DNA of 29,002 bases from AP-15 sp036008325 (GCA_036008325.1 DASYNW010000041.1:1-29002); one strand, 5' to 3'. Positions 7,837 to 18,059 are shown, numbered from the stretch's first letter. Program-made: numbers and translations. Notes: generated from the sequence alone by a model not told the origin.

Positions 7837-8556
7837 TCACGCCGCGTCGTGGAAGATGATGCCGAGGGTGTAGCGCTCGCCGCTGCGGATGCGGCTGACC
7901 CCGTGGCGCATGGTCACCCGATAGGGGCCGCGCGTGCCGTCGGCCGGGCGATGATGCACCGGGAAGATCACCGCCTCGCCTTGGCGCAACGGCACGACCT
8001 CGCCGCGCGACTGCAGCCGCGGCCGCTGCTCGACCAACAGGAACTCGCCGCCGGTGAAGTCCTCGGCCGGGTCGCTGAGCAGCACCGTCAGCTGCAATGG
8101 AAAGACCAGCGCGCCGTAAAGGTCCTGGTGCAGGCAGTTGTAATCGCCGGCGCCGTATTTGAGGATCAGCGGCGTCGGCCGCTGCTGCCCCGCGCGGTGG
8201 CACAGGGCCAGATAGGCGTCGAGCGCCGCCGGAAACTGCCCCTCCTCGCGCAGCCGCTCGCGCCAGCGGTTGGCGATCGCCGCCAAGTGCGGGTAGATCG
8301 CCCGGCGCAGCGCCTCGACCGCCGCCGGCAGCGGGTAGCGGAAATATTTGTACTCGCCGCGCCCATAGCCATGGCGCTGCATGACGACCCGGCTACGAAA
8401 CGCGTCGTCATCGGCGTAGCGCCCGGCGAGGTCGCGACATTCCGCGGCGCCGAGCAATGCCGGGGCGGTGGCGTAGCCGCGCTCGTCGAGCGCGGCCGCC
8501 GCCGCCGGCCAATCGATTGCGGCGACGCGCCCGGCCGCCGCCTCAGGCGGCTTCAT
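7837..8556 (-). CDS. 2OG-Fe(II) oxygenase of the damaged-DNA type (Oxygenase-NA, COG3826)
   Basis: A 239-residue 2-oxoglutarate/iron(II) dioxygenase. The iron ligands are His143 and Asp145 in NCLHQDLYGALVFPLQ and His218 in YRVTMRHGVSRI, with an Arg shortly after to hold 2-oxoglutarate. The CLHQDLYG block is characteristic of the family described as acting oxidatively on methylated, damaged DNA. The start is the ATG at 8556, giving MKPPEAAAGRVAAIDW; an upstream ATG at 8637 lies deep in ada. The gene overlaps the 3' end of ada by 14 bp, so the two are translationally coupled. Family knowledge and this partnership both support DNA-alkylation repair. Confidence 0.88.
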   Translation of the reverse strand: MKPPEAAAGRVAAIDWPAAAAALDERGYATAPALLGAAECRDLAGRYADDDAFRSRVVMQRHGYGRGEYKYFRYPLPAAVEALRRAIYPHLAAIANRWRERLREEGQFPAALDAYLALCHRAGQQRPTPLILKYGAGDYNCLHQDLYGALVFPLQLTVLLSDPAEDFTGGEFLLVEQRPRLQSRGEVVPLRQGEAVIFPVHHRPADGTRGPYRVTMRHGVSRIRSGERYTLGIIFHDAA

Positions 8557-9607
8557 CGGCCGCCGCTGCTGCCCGCTCGCGTTCGAGCAAGGCGCGCTTG
8601 CGCTCCACCCCCCAGCGATAGCCGGCGAGATCGCCATCCTCGCGGATCACGCGGTGGCACGGCACGATCAGCGCCAGGTTGTTCGCGGCGCAGGCCTGCG
8701 CCACCGCGCGCACCGCCCTCGGCTGGCCGAGCGCCCGCGCGACCTCGCTGTATGTCGCGGTGCGGCCGAGCGGGATCTTTTGCAATGCCCGCCACACCCG
8801 CGCCTGGAACGCGGTGCCGCGGATGTCGAGCGGCAGATCGGGCGCCTGGCCGGGTGCCGTGATGAAGCGCACAACCTGGTCGGCCCAGTCTTTGAGGCCA
8901 GGGTCCTCGTCGATCACCGCTGCCGCCGGAAAGCGCTGCCGGACCATCGCCGCGAGATGCTCGCGATCGTCGCCCAATGCGGTCAGGCACACGCCGCGCG
9001 CCGTGGCGGCGACCAAGGCCCAGCCGAGCGGGGTCGCCACCGTCACATAGCGAACCGTCTCGCCGCCGCCGCCGCGCCGCCGCGCCGCCGGGGTCATGCC
9101 GAGTGCGGCCGGCGCCGCGTCGTAGGCGCGCGAGCTCGACCCGAACCCCGCGCCATAGATCGCCTCGGTCACCTTCTCGCCGTTGTCGAGCCGTCGGGCG
9201 AAGTCACCGAGCCGGTGGGTGCGGGCATAATCGCGCGGTGTGGCGCCGGTGATCTGCTTGAACACCCGGTGAAAATGAAAGCGGCTGACCGCGGCCGCAT
9301 CGGCGAGCTCGGCGAGGCTCGGCATCGTCTCGCTCGAGCGCAGCAGCGCGCACGCCTTCTCGATCGCCGCGACATGCCGCGAGGCGGTCGAGGCATCGGT
9401 CGGGCGGCAGCGCTTGCACGCCCGCAGCCCAGCCGCCTCGGCCGCGGCGATCGTCTCGAAAAACACGGTGTTGGCGCGCAATGGCCGGCGCGACGGGCAG
9501 CCCGGCCGGCAATAGACGCCGGTCGTGCGCACCCCATAGAAAAAGCCGCTATCGGCCCCGGCATCGCGGCTTTCCACCGCCGCCCAGCATTTGTCGAAAT
9601 CGAGCAT
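8543..9607 (-). CDS. ada: Bifunctional Ada: methylphosphotriester/O6-methylguanine-DNA methyltransferase and activator
   Basis: Ada removes methyl groups from DNA phosphotriesters and O6-methylguanine onto its own cysteines, and the methylated form switches on the adaptive response. Domains in order: the N-terminal zinc/acceptor domain with Cys33 and Cys37 (TTGVYCRPGCPSR) and the pair in ACKRCRP; an AraC-type helix-turn-helix region (AAVSRFHFHRVFKQITGATP); and the methyltransferase domain with the acceptor PCHRVI near residue 317 and GYRWGVERK. The ATG at 9607 has GGGAG 6 bp upstream and gives 354 residues, the length of E. coli Ada. In-frame ATGs at 9613 and 9631 lack a well-placed ribosome site. 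The oxygenase gene overlaps its end. A candidate Ada box lies 68 bp upstream. Confidence 0.95.
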   Translation of the reverse strand: MLDFDKCWAAVESRDAGADSGFFYGVRTTGVYCRPGCPSRRPLRANTVFFETIAAAEAAGLRACKRCRPTDASTASRHVAAIEKACALLRSSETMPSLAELADAAAVSRFHFHRVFKQITGATPRDYARTHRLGDFARRLDNGEKVTEAIYGAGFGSSSRAYDAAPAALGMTPAARRRGGGGETVRYVTVATPLGWALVAATARGVCLTALGDDREHLAAMVRQRFPAAAVIDEDPGLKDWADQVVRFITAPGQAPDLPLDIRGTAFQARVWRALQKIPLGRTATYSEVARALGQPRAVRAVAQACAANNLALIVPCHRVIREDGDLAGYRWGVERKRALLERERAAAAADEAA

Positions 9608-9674
9608 CGTCATCTCCCGCGCATCATCCATGTGTAGAAGATGGCGCAGCTTCCGGGCCGCCTCTATCCGCCGA

Positions 9675-9687
9675 TTGCTTTCTAATT
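9675..9687 (-). promoter_or_regulatory. Candidate Ada box upstream of ada
   Basis: Reading the minus strand, the sequence is AATTAGAAAGCAA, which is AAT-N6-GCAA. That is the A-box/B-box spacing of the E. coli Ada operator (AAT-TAAAGC-GCAA). It lies 68 bp upstream of the ada ATG on the coding strand, where methylated Ada would activate transcription. Seven fixed bases are a modest match, so the location carries much of the weight. Confidence 0.5.
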
Positions 9688-9862
9688 CCCAGGGCCATCC
9701 GTCTATAAGCACGACATACCGATAGAAGCCCGCGACGCCTCGGCCGCCCAGGTATCGAGATGCAAGAATGCCGGGACCAGCCCAGGCCGCCACAATCTCG
9801 GCCCCAGCTGCGCCCGCTGGCATCCTTGAGCGAGGGTCGAGCCGTGATCGGTGTGGGGCGCG

Positions 9863-10993
9863 CTACTCTCTTAAATCTTCGAAGAATTCCTTGACCCGGG
9901 CGAAAAATCCTTCGCTCTCGGGGTGGGTCTGACCGTTTTCGCCTTCCTTTTCGAATTCGCGCAGCAGCTCCTGCTGGCGCTTGGTCAGGTTGACCGGGGT
10001 CTCGACCGTCGCTTCGATCAACATGTCGCCGCGCGCGGCCGAGCGCAGCACCGTCATCCCCTTCGCCTTGAGCCGGAAGCGGTGGCCCGATTGCGTGCCG
10101 GCCGGCACCGTAACCCGCGCCCGGCTGCCGTCGACGGTCGGCACCTCGATGTTGCCGCCGAGCGCCGCTGTGGTGATCGGGATCGGCACCCGGCAATGGA
10201 TGTGGGCGCCGTCGCGCTGGAAGATCCGGTGCGGCGCCACCGTGACAAAGATGTAGAGGTCGCCCGGCGCCGAGCCGCGCACCCCGCTCTCGCCCTCGCC
10301 GGCGAGCCGGATGCGGGTGCCGTCTTCGACCCCCGGCGGAATATTGACCGAGAGCGTCTTCTCGCGCCGCACCCGGCCTTGGCCGCCGCAGCTCTTGCAC
10401 GGCTTTTCGATGACCCGGCCGGCGCCCTGGCAGCTGGGGCAGGTGCGCTCGATCGAAAAGAAGCCCTGTTGCGTCCTAACCCGGCCCCGCCCGTGACAGG
10501 TCGGGCACTGCACCGGCTTGGAGCCGGGCTCGGCCCCGCTGCCGCTGCACTGGTCGCAGGCAACGAGGTTCGGCACCCGGATCGTCGTCTGCTTGCCGCG
10601 AAAGCTCTCCTCGAGCGAGATTTCGAGATTGTAGCGCAGATCGTTGCCGCGGCTCGGGCCCCCCTGGCCGCGGCGGCCGCCGCCCATGAACTCGCCGAAC
10701 ATCTCGTCGAAGATGTCGGCAAATCCACCCGAAAAGCCGAAATCCCCGGGGCCGCGCCCGCCGCTCTGCTCAAAGGCGGCATGGCCGAACCGGTCATAGG
10801 CGGCGCGCTTCTGATCGTCCTTCAGAATGTCATAGGCTTCGCTGATGGCCTTGAATTTTTGTTCGGCCGTCTTGTCGCCCGGGTTGCGGTCCGGGTGACA
10901 TTGCATCGCCAGCTTGCGATAGGCTTTTTTCAAGTCGTCGGCGCCGGCGGATTTGTCGACGCCGAGAACCTCGTAAAAATCTTGCTTGGCCAT
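9863..10993 (-). CDS. dnaJ: Chaperone DnaJ (Hsp40)
   Basis: Type I J-protein of 376 residues that delivers unfolded proteins to DnaK and triggers its ATPase. It has the J domain (1-75) with His33-Pro34-Asp35, and a Gly/Phe-rich linker (about 76-115, rich in GGRGPGDFGFSGG). The zinc-binding region has four CxxCxGxG repeats: CDQCSGSG, CPTCHGRG, CPSCQGAG and CKSCGGQG. Two substrate-binding beta domains follow. The ATG at 10993 gives MAKQDFYEVLGVDKSA, the normal start, although no strong ribosome site precedes it. It follows dnaK by 118 bp, and a hairpin lies in that gap, which may lower dnaJ expression relative to dnaK. Confidence 0.97.
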   Translation of the reverse strand: MAKQDFYEVLGVDKSAGADDLKKAYRKLAMQCHPDRNPGDKTAEQKFKAISEAYDILKDDQKRAAYDRFGHAAFEQSGGRGPGDFGFSGGFADIFDEMFGEFMGGGRRGQGGPSRGNDLRYNLEISLEESFRGKQTTIRVPNLVACDQCSGSGAEPGSKPVQCPTCHGRGRVRTQQGFFSIERTCPSCQGAGRVIEKPCKSCGGQGRVRREKTLSVNIPPGVEDGTRIRLAGEGESGVRGSAPGDLYIFVTVAPHRIFQRDGAHIHCRVPIPITTAALGGNIEVPTVDGSRARVTVPAGTQSGHRFRLKAKGMTVLRSAARGDMLIEATVETPVNLTKRQQELLREFEKEGENGQTHPESEGFFARVKEFFEDLRE

Positions 10994-11054
10994 GATCGAG
11001 GGGCGTTCGCTACTGGAGAAGGTGGGGCTGGAAGAAGATTGGATCGCAGCGTCT

Positions 11055-11079
11055 CACCCCGGCCAAAGCCGCCGGGGTG
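11055..11079 (-). terminator. GC-rich hairpin between dnaK and dnaJ
   Basis: A perfect 9-bp stem (CACCCCGGC at 11055-11063, GCCGGGGTG at 11071-11079) encloses a 7-nt loop. It lies 32 bp downstream of the dnaK stop. No T-run follows on the minus strand, so it is more likely an attenuator or an mRNA-end stabiliser within the operon than a full terminator. Confidence 0.5.
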
Positions 11080-11111
11080 AACCGCGTTCCGATCGTCGCG
11101 CCGCGACGCCG

Positions 11112-13061
<1,950 letters not shown>

Positions 13062-13161
13062 AGACACCTCATTTCAAAAGCAGGACCGGGCGGCCTAGGG
13101 AAGCACCGTCCCGATCCCCCGGAATTGGTCGTTCAGTCATCCCCTGACTTCGCTGGTTTAT

Positions 13162-13188
13162 ATATGGGCGGGCGCAGGGCGCTACAAC
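13162..13188 (-). promoter_or_regulatory. Candidate sigma-32 (RpoH) heat-shock promoter for dnaK
   Basis: On the minus strand GTTGTA (13188-13183) and GCCCATAT (13169-13162) are separated by 13 bp. They match the RpoH consensus CTTGAA / CCCCATAT at 4 of 6 and 7 of 8 positions. The -35 element spans the stop codon of grpE. Transcription would start about 95 bp before the dnaK ATG. Confidence 0.6.
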
Positions 13189-13763
13189 GCCTCCGCCGGG
13201 TTCGCCGGCGGTTTGGCGACGCCGACCATGGCCGGTCGCAGCAGCCGGTCGTGCAGCACATATCCGGGCTGCAGCACCTCGACGATCGAGCCGGGCGGCC
13301 GGTCGGCGCGCTCGACCTCGAAGATCGCCTGATGGAGGTTGTGGTCGAACGGCTCGCCCTGCGGGTCGATGCGGCGGATGCCGTGCCGCTCGAATACCGA
13401 GAGCAGCTCGCGCTCGGTCGCCGCGACCCCGGCGAGCAGGCTGCGGGTGCGCGCGTCGCCGGCCTCGGCCTCGGGCAGGCTGTCGAGCGCGCGGCGCAGA
13501 TTGTCCGCCGCCGATAAGAGATCCCTGGCAAAGCCGCTGATCGCATATTTGGCGGCGTCGTCGCGCTCGCGCTGGGTGCGGCGGCGGGTGTTCTCAGCTT
13601 CGGCGAGGGCGCGCAGCAGGCGGTCCTTGTGCTCGGCGAGCTCGGCCTCGAGCGCCGCCACCCGCGCCTGCGGCTCGAGCTCGGGGACATCCTGCTCGAA
13701 ATTGCTGTTGGCGGCCGAAGCCGCATCGGCCGCCGGCTGCTGATCGTTCCTGTTGTCGTCCAT
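13182..13763 (-). CDS. grpE: Nucleotide exchange factor GrpE
   Basis: GrpE releases ADP from DnaK and so resets the chaperone cycle. The protein has about 193 residues: a polar N-terminal tail, a long alpha-helical dimerising stretch (AALEAELAEHKDRLLRALAE onward), and the C-terminal beta domain with FDHNLHQAIFEVE and VLQPGYVLHDRLLRPAMV. Three consecutive ATG codons follow the hrcA stop; the third (13763) is 6 bp from the AGGA site and is preferred. Only 8 bp separate it from hrcA, so the two form an operon. The stop codon lies inside the candidate dnaK promoter. Confidence 0.95.
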   Translation of the reverse strand: MDDNRNDQQPAADAASAANSNFEQDVPELEPQARVAALEAELAEHKDRLLRALAEAENTRRRTQRERDDAAKYAISGFARDLLSAADNLRRALDSLPEAEAGDARTRSLLAGVAATERELLSVFERHGIRRIDPQGEPFDHNLHQAIFEVERADRPPGSIVEVLQPGYVLHDRLLRPAMVGVAKPPANPAEAL

Positions 13764-13771
13764 CATCATTC

Positions 13772-14830
13772 CTATCCGATGAGCCGCCCGATGACCTTGG
13801 CGGTGTAATCCACCATCGGGATGATCCGGGCGTAGTTGATCCGGGTGGGGCCGATGACCCCGATCGCGCCGACGATCTGCTCGCGGCTGTTGTGATAGGG
13901 GGCGATCACCATCGAGCAGCCGGCGACCCCGAACAGATGGCTCTCGGCCCCGATAAAGATCTGCACCCCCTCGCCCTGCTTGCTGGCGTCGAGCAGCCGC
14001 AGGATGGTCTCGCGGGTCTCCAGCATCTCGAACAGGCTGCGCAGCCGTTCAAGGTCGGCGAGCGCGGTCACGTCGTCGAGCAGGTTCGCCTGGCCGCGAA
14101 CGATCAGGGCGCTGCCCTTGTCTCCGCCGGCCCAGCTCGCCAGCCCCGCGGCGACGAGCTTCGAGGTCAGCGCATCGAGCTGGACCTGGTGCGACTCGAT
14201 CTCCTGCTCGATCTCGCTGCGGGCCTCCTCGATGGTGCGGCCGATCAATCGGGCGTTCAGATAATTGCCGGCCGAGATCAATGCCGCGGGCGGCAGGCCG
14301 AGCGGCACCTCGATGACCCGGTTCTCGACGAGCCCATCCTCGGTGACCAGCACAACGAGCGCGCGGCCGGGCCCCAGATGGACGAATTCGAGGTGCTTCA
14401 GCGGCCGGTCCTGCTTTGGCGCCACGACGACGCCGGCGCAATGGGCCAGGCCCGAGAGCGCGCTGATCGCTTCATCGAGCGCCTGCGGCAGACTTTTGCC
14501 GCGGGCGAGGCAAAGGCTTTCGAGGCTGCGGCGCTCGTCTTCGGCCAGGCGCCCGACTTCGAGCAGGCCATGCACGAACAGCCGCAGCCCGGCTTCGGTC
14601 GGCAACCGCCCGGCCGAGGTATGCGGCGCATAGAGCAGGCCCGCCGCTTCGAGATCGGCCATGACGTTGCGGATCGTCGCCGGCGACAAATTCTGGCCCA
14701 AGAGCCGCGACAAGGTGCGCGAGCCGATCGGCTCGCCGGTGGCGACATAGCCGTCGACGATCAGGCGAAAGATCTCGCGGCTGCGCTCGTTCAGCTCGTT
14801 GATCGGCGAAGGGGCGCTAGGTCGAGGCAT
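13772..14830 (-). CDS. hrcA: Heat-inducible transcription repressor HrcA
   Basis: HrcA represses chaperone genes by binding the CIRCE inverted repeat, and GroEL helps it fold. The 352-residue protein starts with a winged helix (about 10-75) containing GEPIGSRTLSRLLGQNLSPA and IRNVMADLEAAGLLYAPHTS. A GAF-like dimer domain follows, ending in the conserved GPTRINYARIIPMVDYTAKV. It leads the hrcA-grpE-dnaK-dnaJ series. I looked for TTAGCACTC-N9-GAGTGCTAA in front of this gene and in front of dnaK and found none, so its operator, perhaps at groESL, lies elsewhere. Confidence 0.95.
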   Translation of the reverse strand: MPRPSAPSPINELNERSREIFRLIVDGYVATGEPIGSRTLSRLLGQNLSPATIRNVMADLEAAGLLYAPHTSAGRLPTEAGLRLFVHGLLEVGRLAEDERRSLESLCLARGKSLPQALDEAISALSGLAHCAGVVVAPKQDRPLKHLEFVHLGPGRALVVLVTEDGLVENRVIEVPLGLPPAALISAGNYLNARLIGRTIEEARSEIEQEIESHQVQLDALTSKLVAAGLASWAGGDKGSALIVRGQANLLDDVTALADLERLRSLFEMLETRETILRLLDASKQGEGVQIFIGAESHLFGVAGCSMVIAPYHNSREQIVGAIGVIGPTRINYARIIPMVDYTAKVIGRLIG

Positions 14831-14980
14831 TGTCGGTGGCGAGGCTCACATCTAATGATCGGTTTGCCGCCGGGCAGACCCGCGCGAGGCGACGGCCGAC
14901 CCGACCGGCGCTCGCCCCCGGCGTTGGCGAGATTTGGTAACGCCGAGGGCCAAGATCAACTCGTCGCCCCCCGCCCGTCG

Positions 14981-15592
14981 CTACGGCGTCTGCTTGAAGG
15001 TCGCCGCGAAACTCTCGCCTCGCGGGTTGATCAGATGGCCGGTCATGTCGACGATCCCGGGCTGAAAGGCGAATTGGCTGCCGTCGGAATTCTGGAACCT
15101 GAGCGCGCCGCCGCGGATCACCCCGGTGCCATGCAGCACCCCGCCCGGTCCCGGCGAACCCGACCCCTGCGGCCCGAACACATAGATGATCGACGCGGCC
15201 CCGTCCGGCTTGATGCGCTCAACGATCAGCGCCGCGCAGGTATGCGCGTCCCATGCCGCATCGCTCCAGATGCCGAGAAAGCGGCGGTAGGGTTCGGGAA
15301 CGGTGGCCGGATCGGCGAGCTCGACATCGACATTCTGCTCGCAGAACACCCGGCCGGCTTGCGGCGCCTCGCCGGCCTGCGGGGACACCGGACTTTGCGG
15401 CCCGGTGGGCTGCGACAAGGGCGGTTGAGTTCCCGGTGCTGGCGGCATCGAGGATTCCGGCGCGGAGGATTCCGGCGCGGCGGTCGGTGGGGCCAGCGGC
15501 TGAGGCGCCCCGGTAGATGGTGGCATCTGCGCCATTGCCGCGACGCTGGTCAGCAGCATCAAGAACAACGATGCGATGGCGCGACGACACAT
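14981..15592 (-). CDS. Secreted proline-rich protein of unknown function
   Basis: A protein of about 203 residues. The ATG at 15592 has GGAG 6 bp upstream and starts a signal peptide (MCRRAIASLFLMLLTSVAAM then AQ). A Pro/Ser/Ala-rich linker follows (about residues 24-75). The C-terminal domain of about 130 residues has FLGIWSDAAWDAHTCAALIV, IIYVFGPQGSGSPGPG and a beta-rich end (INPRGESFAATFKQTP). The pattern suggests a periplasmic or surface-exposed domain on a flexible tether. I do not recognise the family. It is divergent from the DUF29 gene, with 148 bp between the two starts. Confidence 0.7.
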   Translation of the reverse strand: MCRRAIASLFLMLLTSVAAMAQMPPSTGAPQPLAPPTAAPESSAPESSMPPAPGTQPPLSQPTGPQSPVSPQAGEAPQAGRVFCEQNVDVELADPATVPEPYRRFLGIWSDAAWDAHTCAALIVERIKPDGAASIIYVFGPQGSGSPGPGGVLHGTGVIRGGALRFQNSDGSQFAFQPGIVDMTGHLINPRGESFAATFKQTP

Positions 15593-15740
15593 GACGGGCT
15601 CCGAGCGGCGAGCGAAGCACAGGCTTGTAAGGCGAATGCCGGGGCGGCGCCAGACCGCGGCTCGCCGCAACGGGCATCGGCTTGCGGTAGTCGCCACCGG
15701 GCTGCGATAAGAATGTGAGACTACCCGCGTAGGATCGGCG

Positions 15741-16184
15741 ATGTCCCGCAACTCGGTCGATTACGAGAAAGATTTCTACGCCTGGACGGTCGAGCAGGCC
15801 CGCCTGCTGCGCTCGGGCGAGCTTTCCGCCGTCGACATCGAGAACATTGCCGAGGAGATCGAGAGCATGGGGCGGAGCGACCGGCGCGCCATCGAAAGCC
15901 GGCTCACGGTTTTACTGACCTATCTGCTGAAGTGGCAGATGCAGCCGCAAATGCGCTCGCCGAGCTGGTCGGCGACGATCCGCGAGCAGCGCAGGCGAAT
16001 CGAGAAGCTGCTCCGCGAATCACCCAGTCCGCAGCCATTTTTCGCGGCGGCCCTCGCGGAAGCCTTTGCGGAGGCGCGCGAGGACGCGGCGGATGAGACC
16101 GGGCTTGCCGAGGCCGCGTTTCCCGAGGCTTGTCCCTTCAGTGCGGAGCAGGTCCTGTCGCGGGAGTTTCTGCCGGAGCCGTGA
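15741..16184 (+). CDS. DUF29 domain-containing protein
   Basis: A 147-residue helical protein of the DUF29 family, common in cyanobacteria and alphaproteobacteria. The diagnostic N-terminus is present: YEKDFYAWTVEQARLLRSGE, then VDIENIAEEIESMGRSDRRA, followed by LLTYLLKWQMQP and SPSWSATIREQRRRI. No reaction is established for the family. Its last 47 bp overlap the 3' end of the methionine aminopeptidase gene on the other strand, so the two messages would be complementary there. Confidence 0.9.
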   Translation: MSRNSVDYEKDFYAWTVEQARLLRSGELSAVDIENIAEEIESMGRSDRRAIESRLTVLLTYLLKWQMQPQMRSPSWSATIREQRRRIEKLLRESPSPQPFFAAALAEAFAEAREDAADETGLAEAAFPEACPFSAEQVLSREFLPEP

Positions 16185-17037
16185 GGGCATAGGGTGGCCG
16201 GTGCAGCCCGGCCGGCGAGATCGTGAAGATCTCGTGGCCGGTTGCGGTCACCCCGACCGTGTGCTCGAACTGGGCCGACAGCGAGCGGTCCTTGGTCACC
16301 GCGGTCCACCCGTCGCTCAGGATCTTCACCTCCCAGCGGCCGGCGTTGATCATCGGCTCGATCGTGAAGATCATGCCCTCGCGCATCGCCGGCCCCTCGT
16401 CGGGATGGCCGTAATGCAGGATCGACGGCGCGTCGTGAAAGATGCGGCCGACGCCGTGGCCGCAAAAATCGCGCACCACCGAAAAGCGGTGGCTTTCGGC
16501 ATGGCGCTGGATCGCGTCGCCGATGGCGCCGAGGCGGACGCCGGGGCGGACGACGGCGATGCCGTGCATCATCGCCTCATAGGTCACCTCGACGAGCCGG
16601 CGCGCCTTGACCGCGATGCGCTCGCCGACAAAAAACATGCGGCTCGAATCGCCGTGCCAGCCGTCGAGGATCGGGGTCACGTCGATATTGACGATGTCGC
16701 CCTCATCGAGCCGCCGCTCACCCGGGATGCCGTGACAGACGACATGGTTGACCGAGGTGCAGATCGATTTCGGAAAGCCGCGGTAATTGAGCGGCGCCGA
16801 AACGGCGCCATGATCGGCGACGAAGTCGTGGCACAGCCGGTCGAGCTCGCCGGTGGCGACCCCCGGCCGCACATAGGGGGTGATGAAATCGAGCGTCTGG
16901 GCGGCCAGCGCACCGGCCCGCCGCATCGCGGCAAAGGCCTCGGCGCCGTGCAGCTTGATCCTGCCATCACGGGTCTCGGGGTTAGGGGCAGCCGGGCTCG
17001 CCGCCCCCTCCTGCTGCAATCCGGCTATGCTACGCAT
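16138..17037 (-). CDS. map: Type I methionine aminopeptidase
   Basis: This metalloenzyme removes the initiator Met from new proteins. All five metal ligands can be located: two Asp in VNIDVTPILDGWHGDSSRMF, the His of CGHGVGRIFH, and the Glu residues in FTIEPMIN and FEHTVGV. Substrate-contacting His residues appear in NHVVCHGIPG. The protein has 299 residues, with an N-terminal extension of about 30 residues before the usual catalytic start and a short Pro/Ala-rich tail. The ATG at 17037 is preferred over a TTG 6 bp upstream. The extension may mean a later start is used. The 3' end overlaps the DUF29 gene by 47 bp. Confidence 0.95.
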   Translation of the reverse strand: MRSIAGLQQEGAASPAAPNPETRDGRIKLHGAEAFAAMRRAGALAAQTLDFITPYVRPGVATGELDRLCHDFVADHGAVSAPLNYRGFPKSICTSVNHVVCHGIPGERRLDEGDIVNIDVTPILDGWHGDSSRMFFVGERIAVKARRLVEVTYEAMMHGIAVVRPGVRLGAIGDAIQRHAESHRFSVVRDFCGHGVGRIFHDAPSILHYGHPDEGPAMREGMIFTIEPMINAGRWEVKILSDGWTAVTKDRSLSAQFEHTVGVTATGHEIFTISPAGLHRPPYALTAPAETPATGPAPH

Positions 17038-17186
17038 CGTCAATCCGCGCCGCGCTCCTGGTGAGGCATATTCAAAGTAAGAACTTGCACGCCGCGGGGC
17101 AACCTCGCTGCCTGCCGCGCGATTGTGCCGGTCGGCGCATTTCCTTATGAAGGTGGCTCCGAAGAGCCGACGAGGCCGACACGCGA

Positions 17187-17981
17187 ATGACCGACAGCAA
17201 CCCCGACCCCGGCGCCGCTCCGAGCCAGCCGCGGATCGTCACCGCCTGCGTCCTGATCATCGGCAACGAGATCCTGTCCGGCCGCACCCAGGACGAGAAT
17301 TTGGGCTTCCTCGCCCGCGGGCTCAACGAGGCCGGCATCCGGCTGCGCGAGGCGCGGGTCATCCCCGACATCGCCGAAGTGATCGTCGCCACGGTCAACG
17401 ATGTGCGGCGTCGGTTCGATTATGTCTTCACCACCGGCGGGATCGGGCCGACCCATGACGACATCACCGCGCAATGCATCGCCGACGCCTTTGGCGTGCC
17501 CTTGATCCTGCATGCCGATGCGAAGCGGCTGCTCGAAACCCATTACCCGGCCGGCCATCTGAACGAGGCGCGGATGCGCATGGCGATGGTGCCCGAGGGG
17601 GCCGCGCTGCTGCCCAACCCGATCTCGCGCGCACCGGGCTTCCGCATCGGCAATGTCTTTGTCCTGCCCGGGGTCCCGAGCATCATGCAGGGGATCTTCG
17701 AGCAGCTGCGCTACCGCCTCGTCGGCGGCGACAAGGTGCTGAGCCGCAGCGTCAGCTGCGGTCTCGGCGAGGGCGTTTTGGCGCATGATCTCTCGGCGCT
17801 GCAGGACCGCTTTGCCGATGTCGAGATCGGCTCCTACCCCTATTTCCGCCGCGGCGATTTCGGGGTGACCCTGGTGCTGCGCGGCACCCACCGCACCCGG
17901 CTCGCCGCCGCCACCGAGGAGCTCAAGGCGCTGATCGAGCGCCTGGGCGGCGAGCCCCAAGAAGGGCTCAGCGAGGGTTAG
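17187..17981 (+). CDS. Stand-alone CinA N-terminal / MoaB-type molybdopterin-binding domain protein
   Basis: A 264-residue protein with the molybdopterin-binding (MoCF) domain shared by MoaB, MogA and the N-terminal half of CinA. The start of the fold (ACVLIIGNEILSGRTQDENL) and the active-site loop (FTTGGIGPTHDDITAQCIAD) are clear. LPGVPSIMQGIFEQL and the beta strands after it fit the CinA middle domain. The C-terminal nicotinamide-nucleotide deamidase domain of full CinA (about 150 residues) is absent. Databases usually call such proteins competence/damage-inducible protein A. In CinA this domain family has been linked to ADP-ribose pyrophosphatase activity; its job here is not known. The ATG at 17187 is the first in frame near the divergent map gene. 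Confidence 0.85.
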   Translation: MTDSNPDPGAAPSQPRIVTACVLIIGNEILSGRTQDENLGFLARGLNEAGIRLREARVIPDIAEVIVATVNDVRRRFDYVFTTGGIGPTHDDITAQCIADAFGVPLILHADAKRLLETHYPAGHLNEARMRMAMVPEGAALLPNPISRAPGFRIGNVFVLPGVPSIMQGIFEQLRYRLVGGDKVLSRSVSCGLGEGVLAHDLSALQDRFADVEIGSYPYFRRGDFGVTLVLRGTHRTRLAAATEELKALIERLGGEPQEGLSEG

Positions 17982-18021
17982 GGTCGTCATCCTCGAAGGA
18001 AAGCCGGGCGCCCGACCAAGG

Positions 18022-18051
18022 TTGGCGTTTGTCGCGGCCGCATGCTATCGA
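18022..18051 (+). promoter_or_regulatory. Candidate sigma-70 promoter of the tRNA-Leu gene
   Basis: TTGGCG (18022-18027) and TATCGA (18046-18051) are 18 bp apart. Transcription would start within a few bases of the first tRNA nucleotide at 18060. Both hexamers are moderate matches, so position is the main support. Confidence 0.4.
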
Positions 18052-18059
18052 GGGATCGG

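Noticed and set aside
9608..9823. An in-frame N-terminal extension of ada of up to 72 residues
   Set aside because: It would run through the candidate Ada box, it has no ribosome site, and the 354-residue form starting at 9607 matches the normal Ada length.
13892..15718. A 608-codon open frame on the plus strand
   Set aside because: Antisense to hrcA and the secreted Pro-rich protein; its composition is Arg/Gly-rich as expected for a GC-driven shadow.
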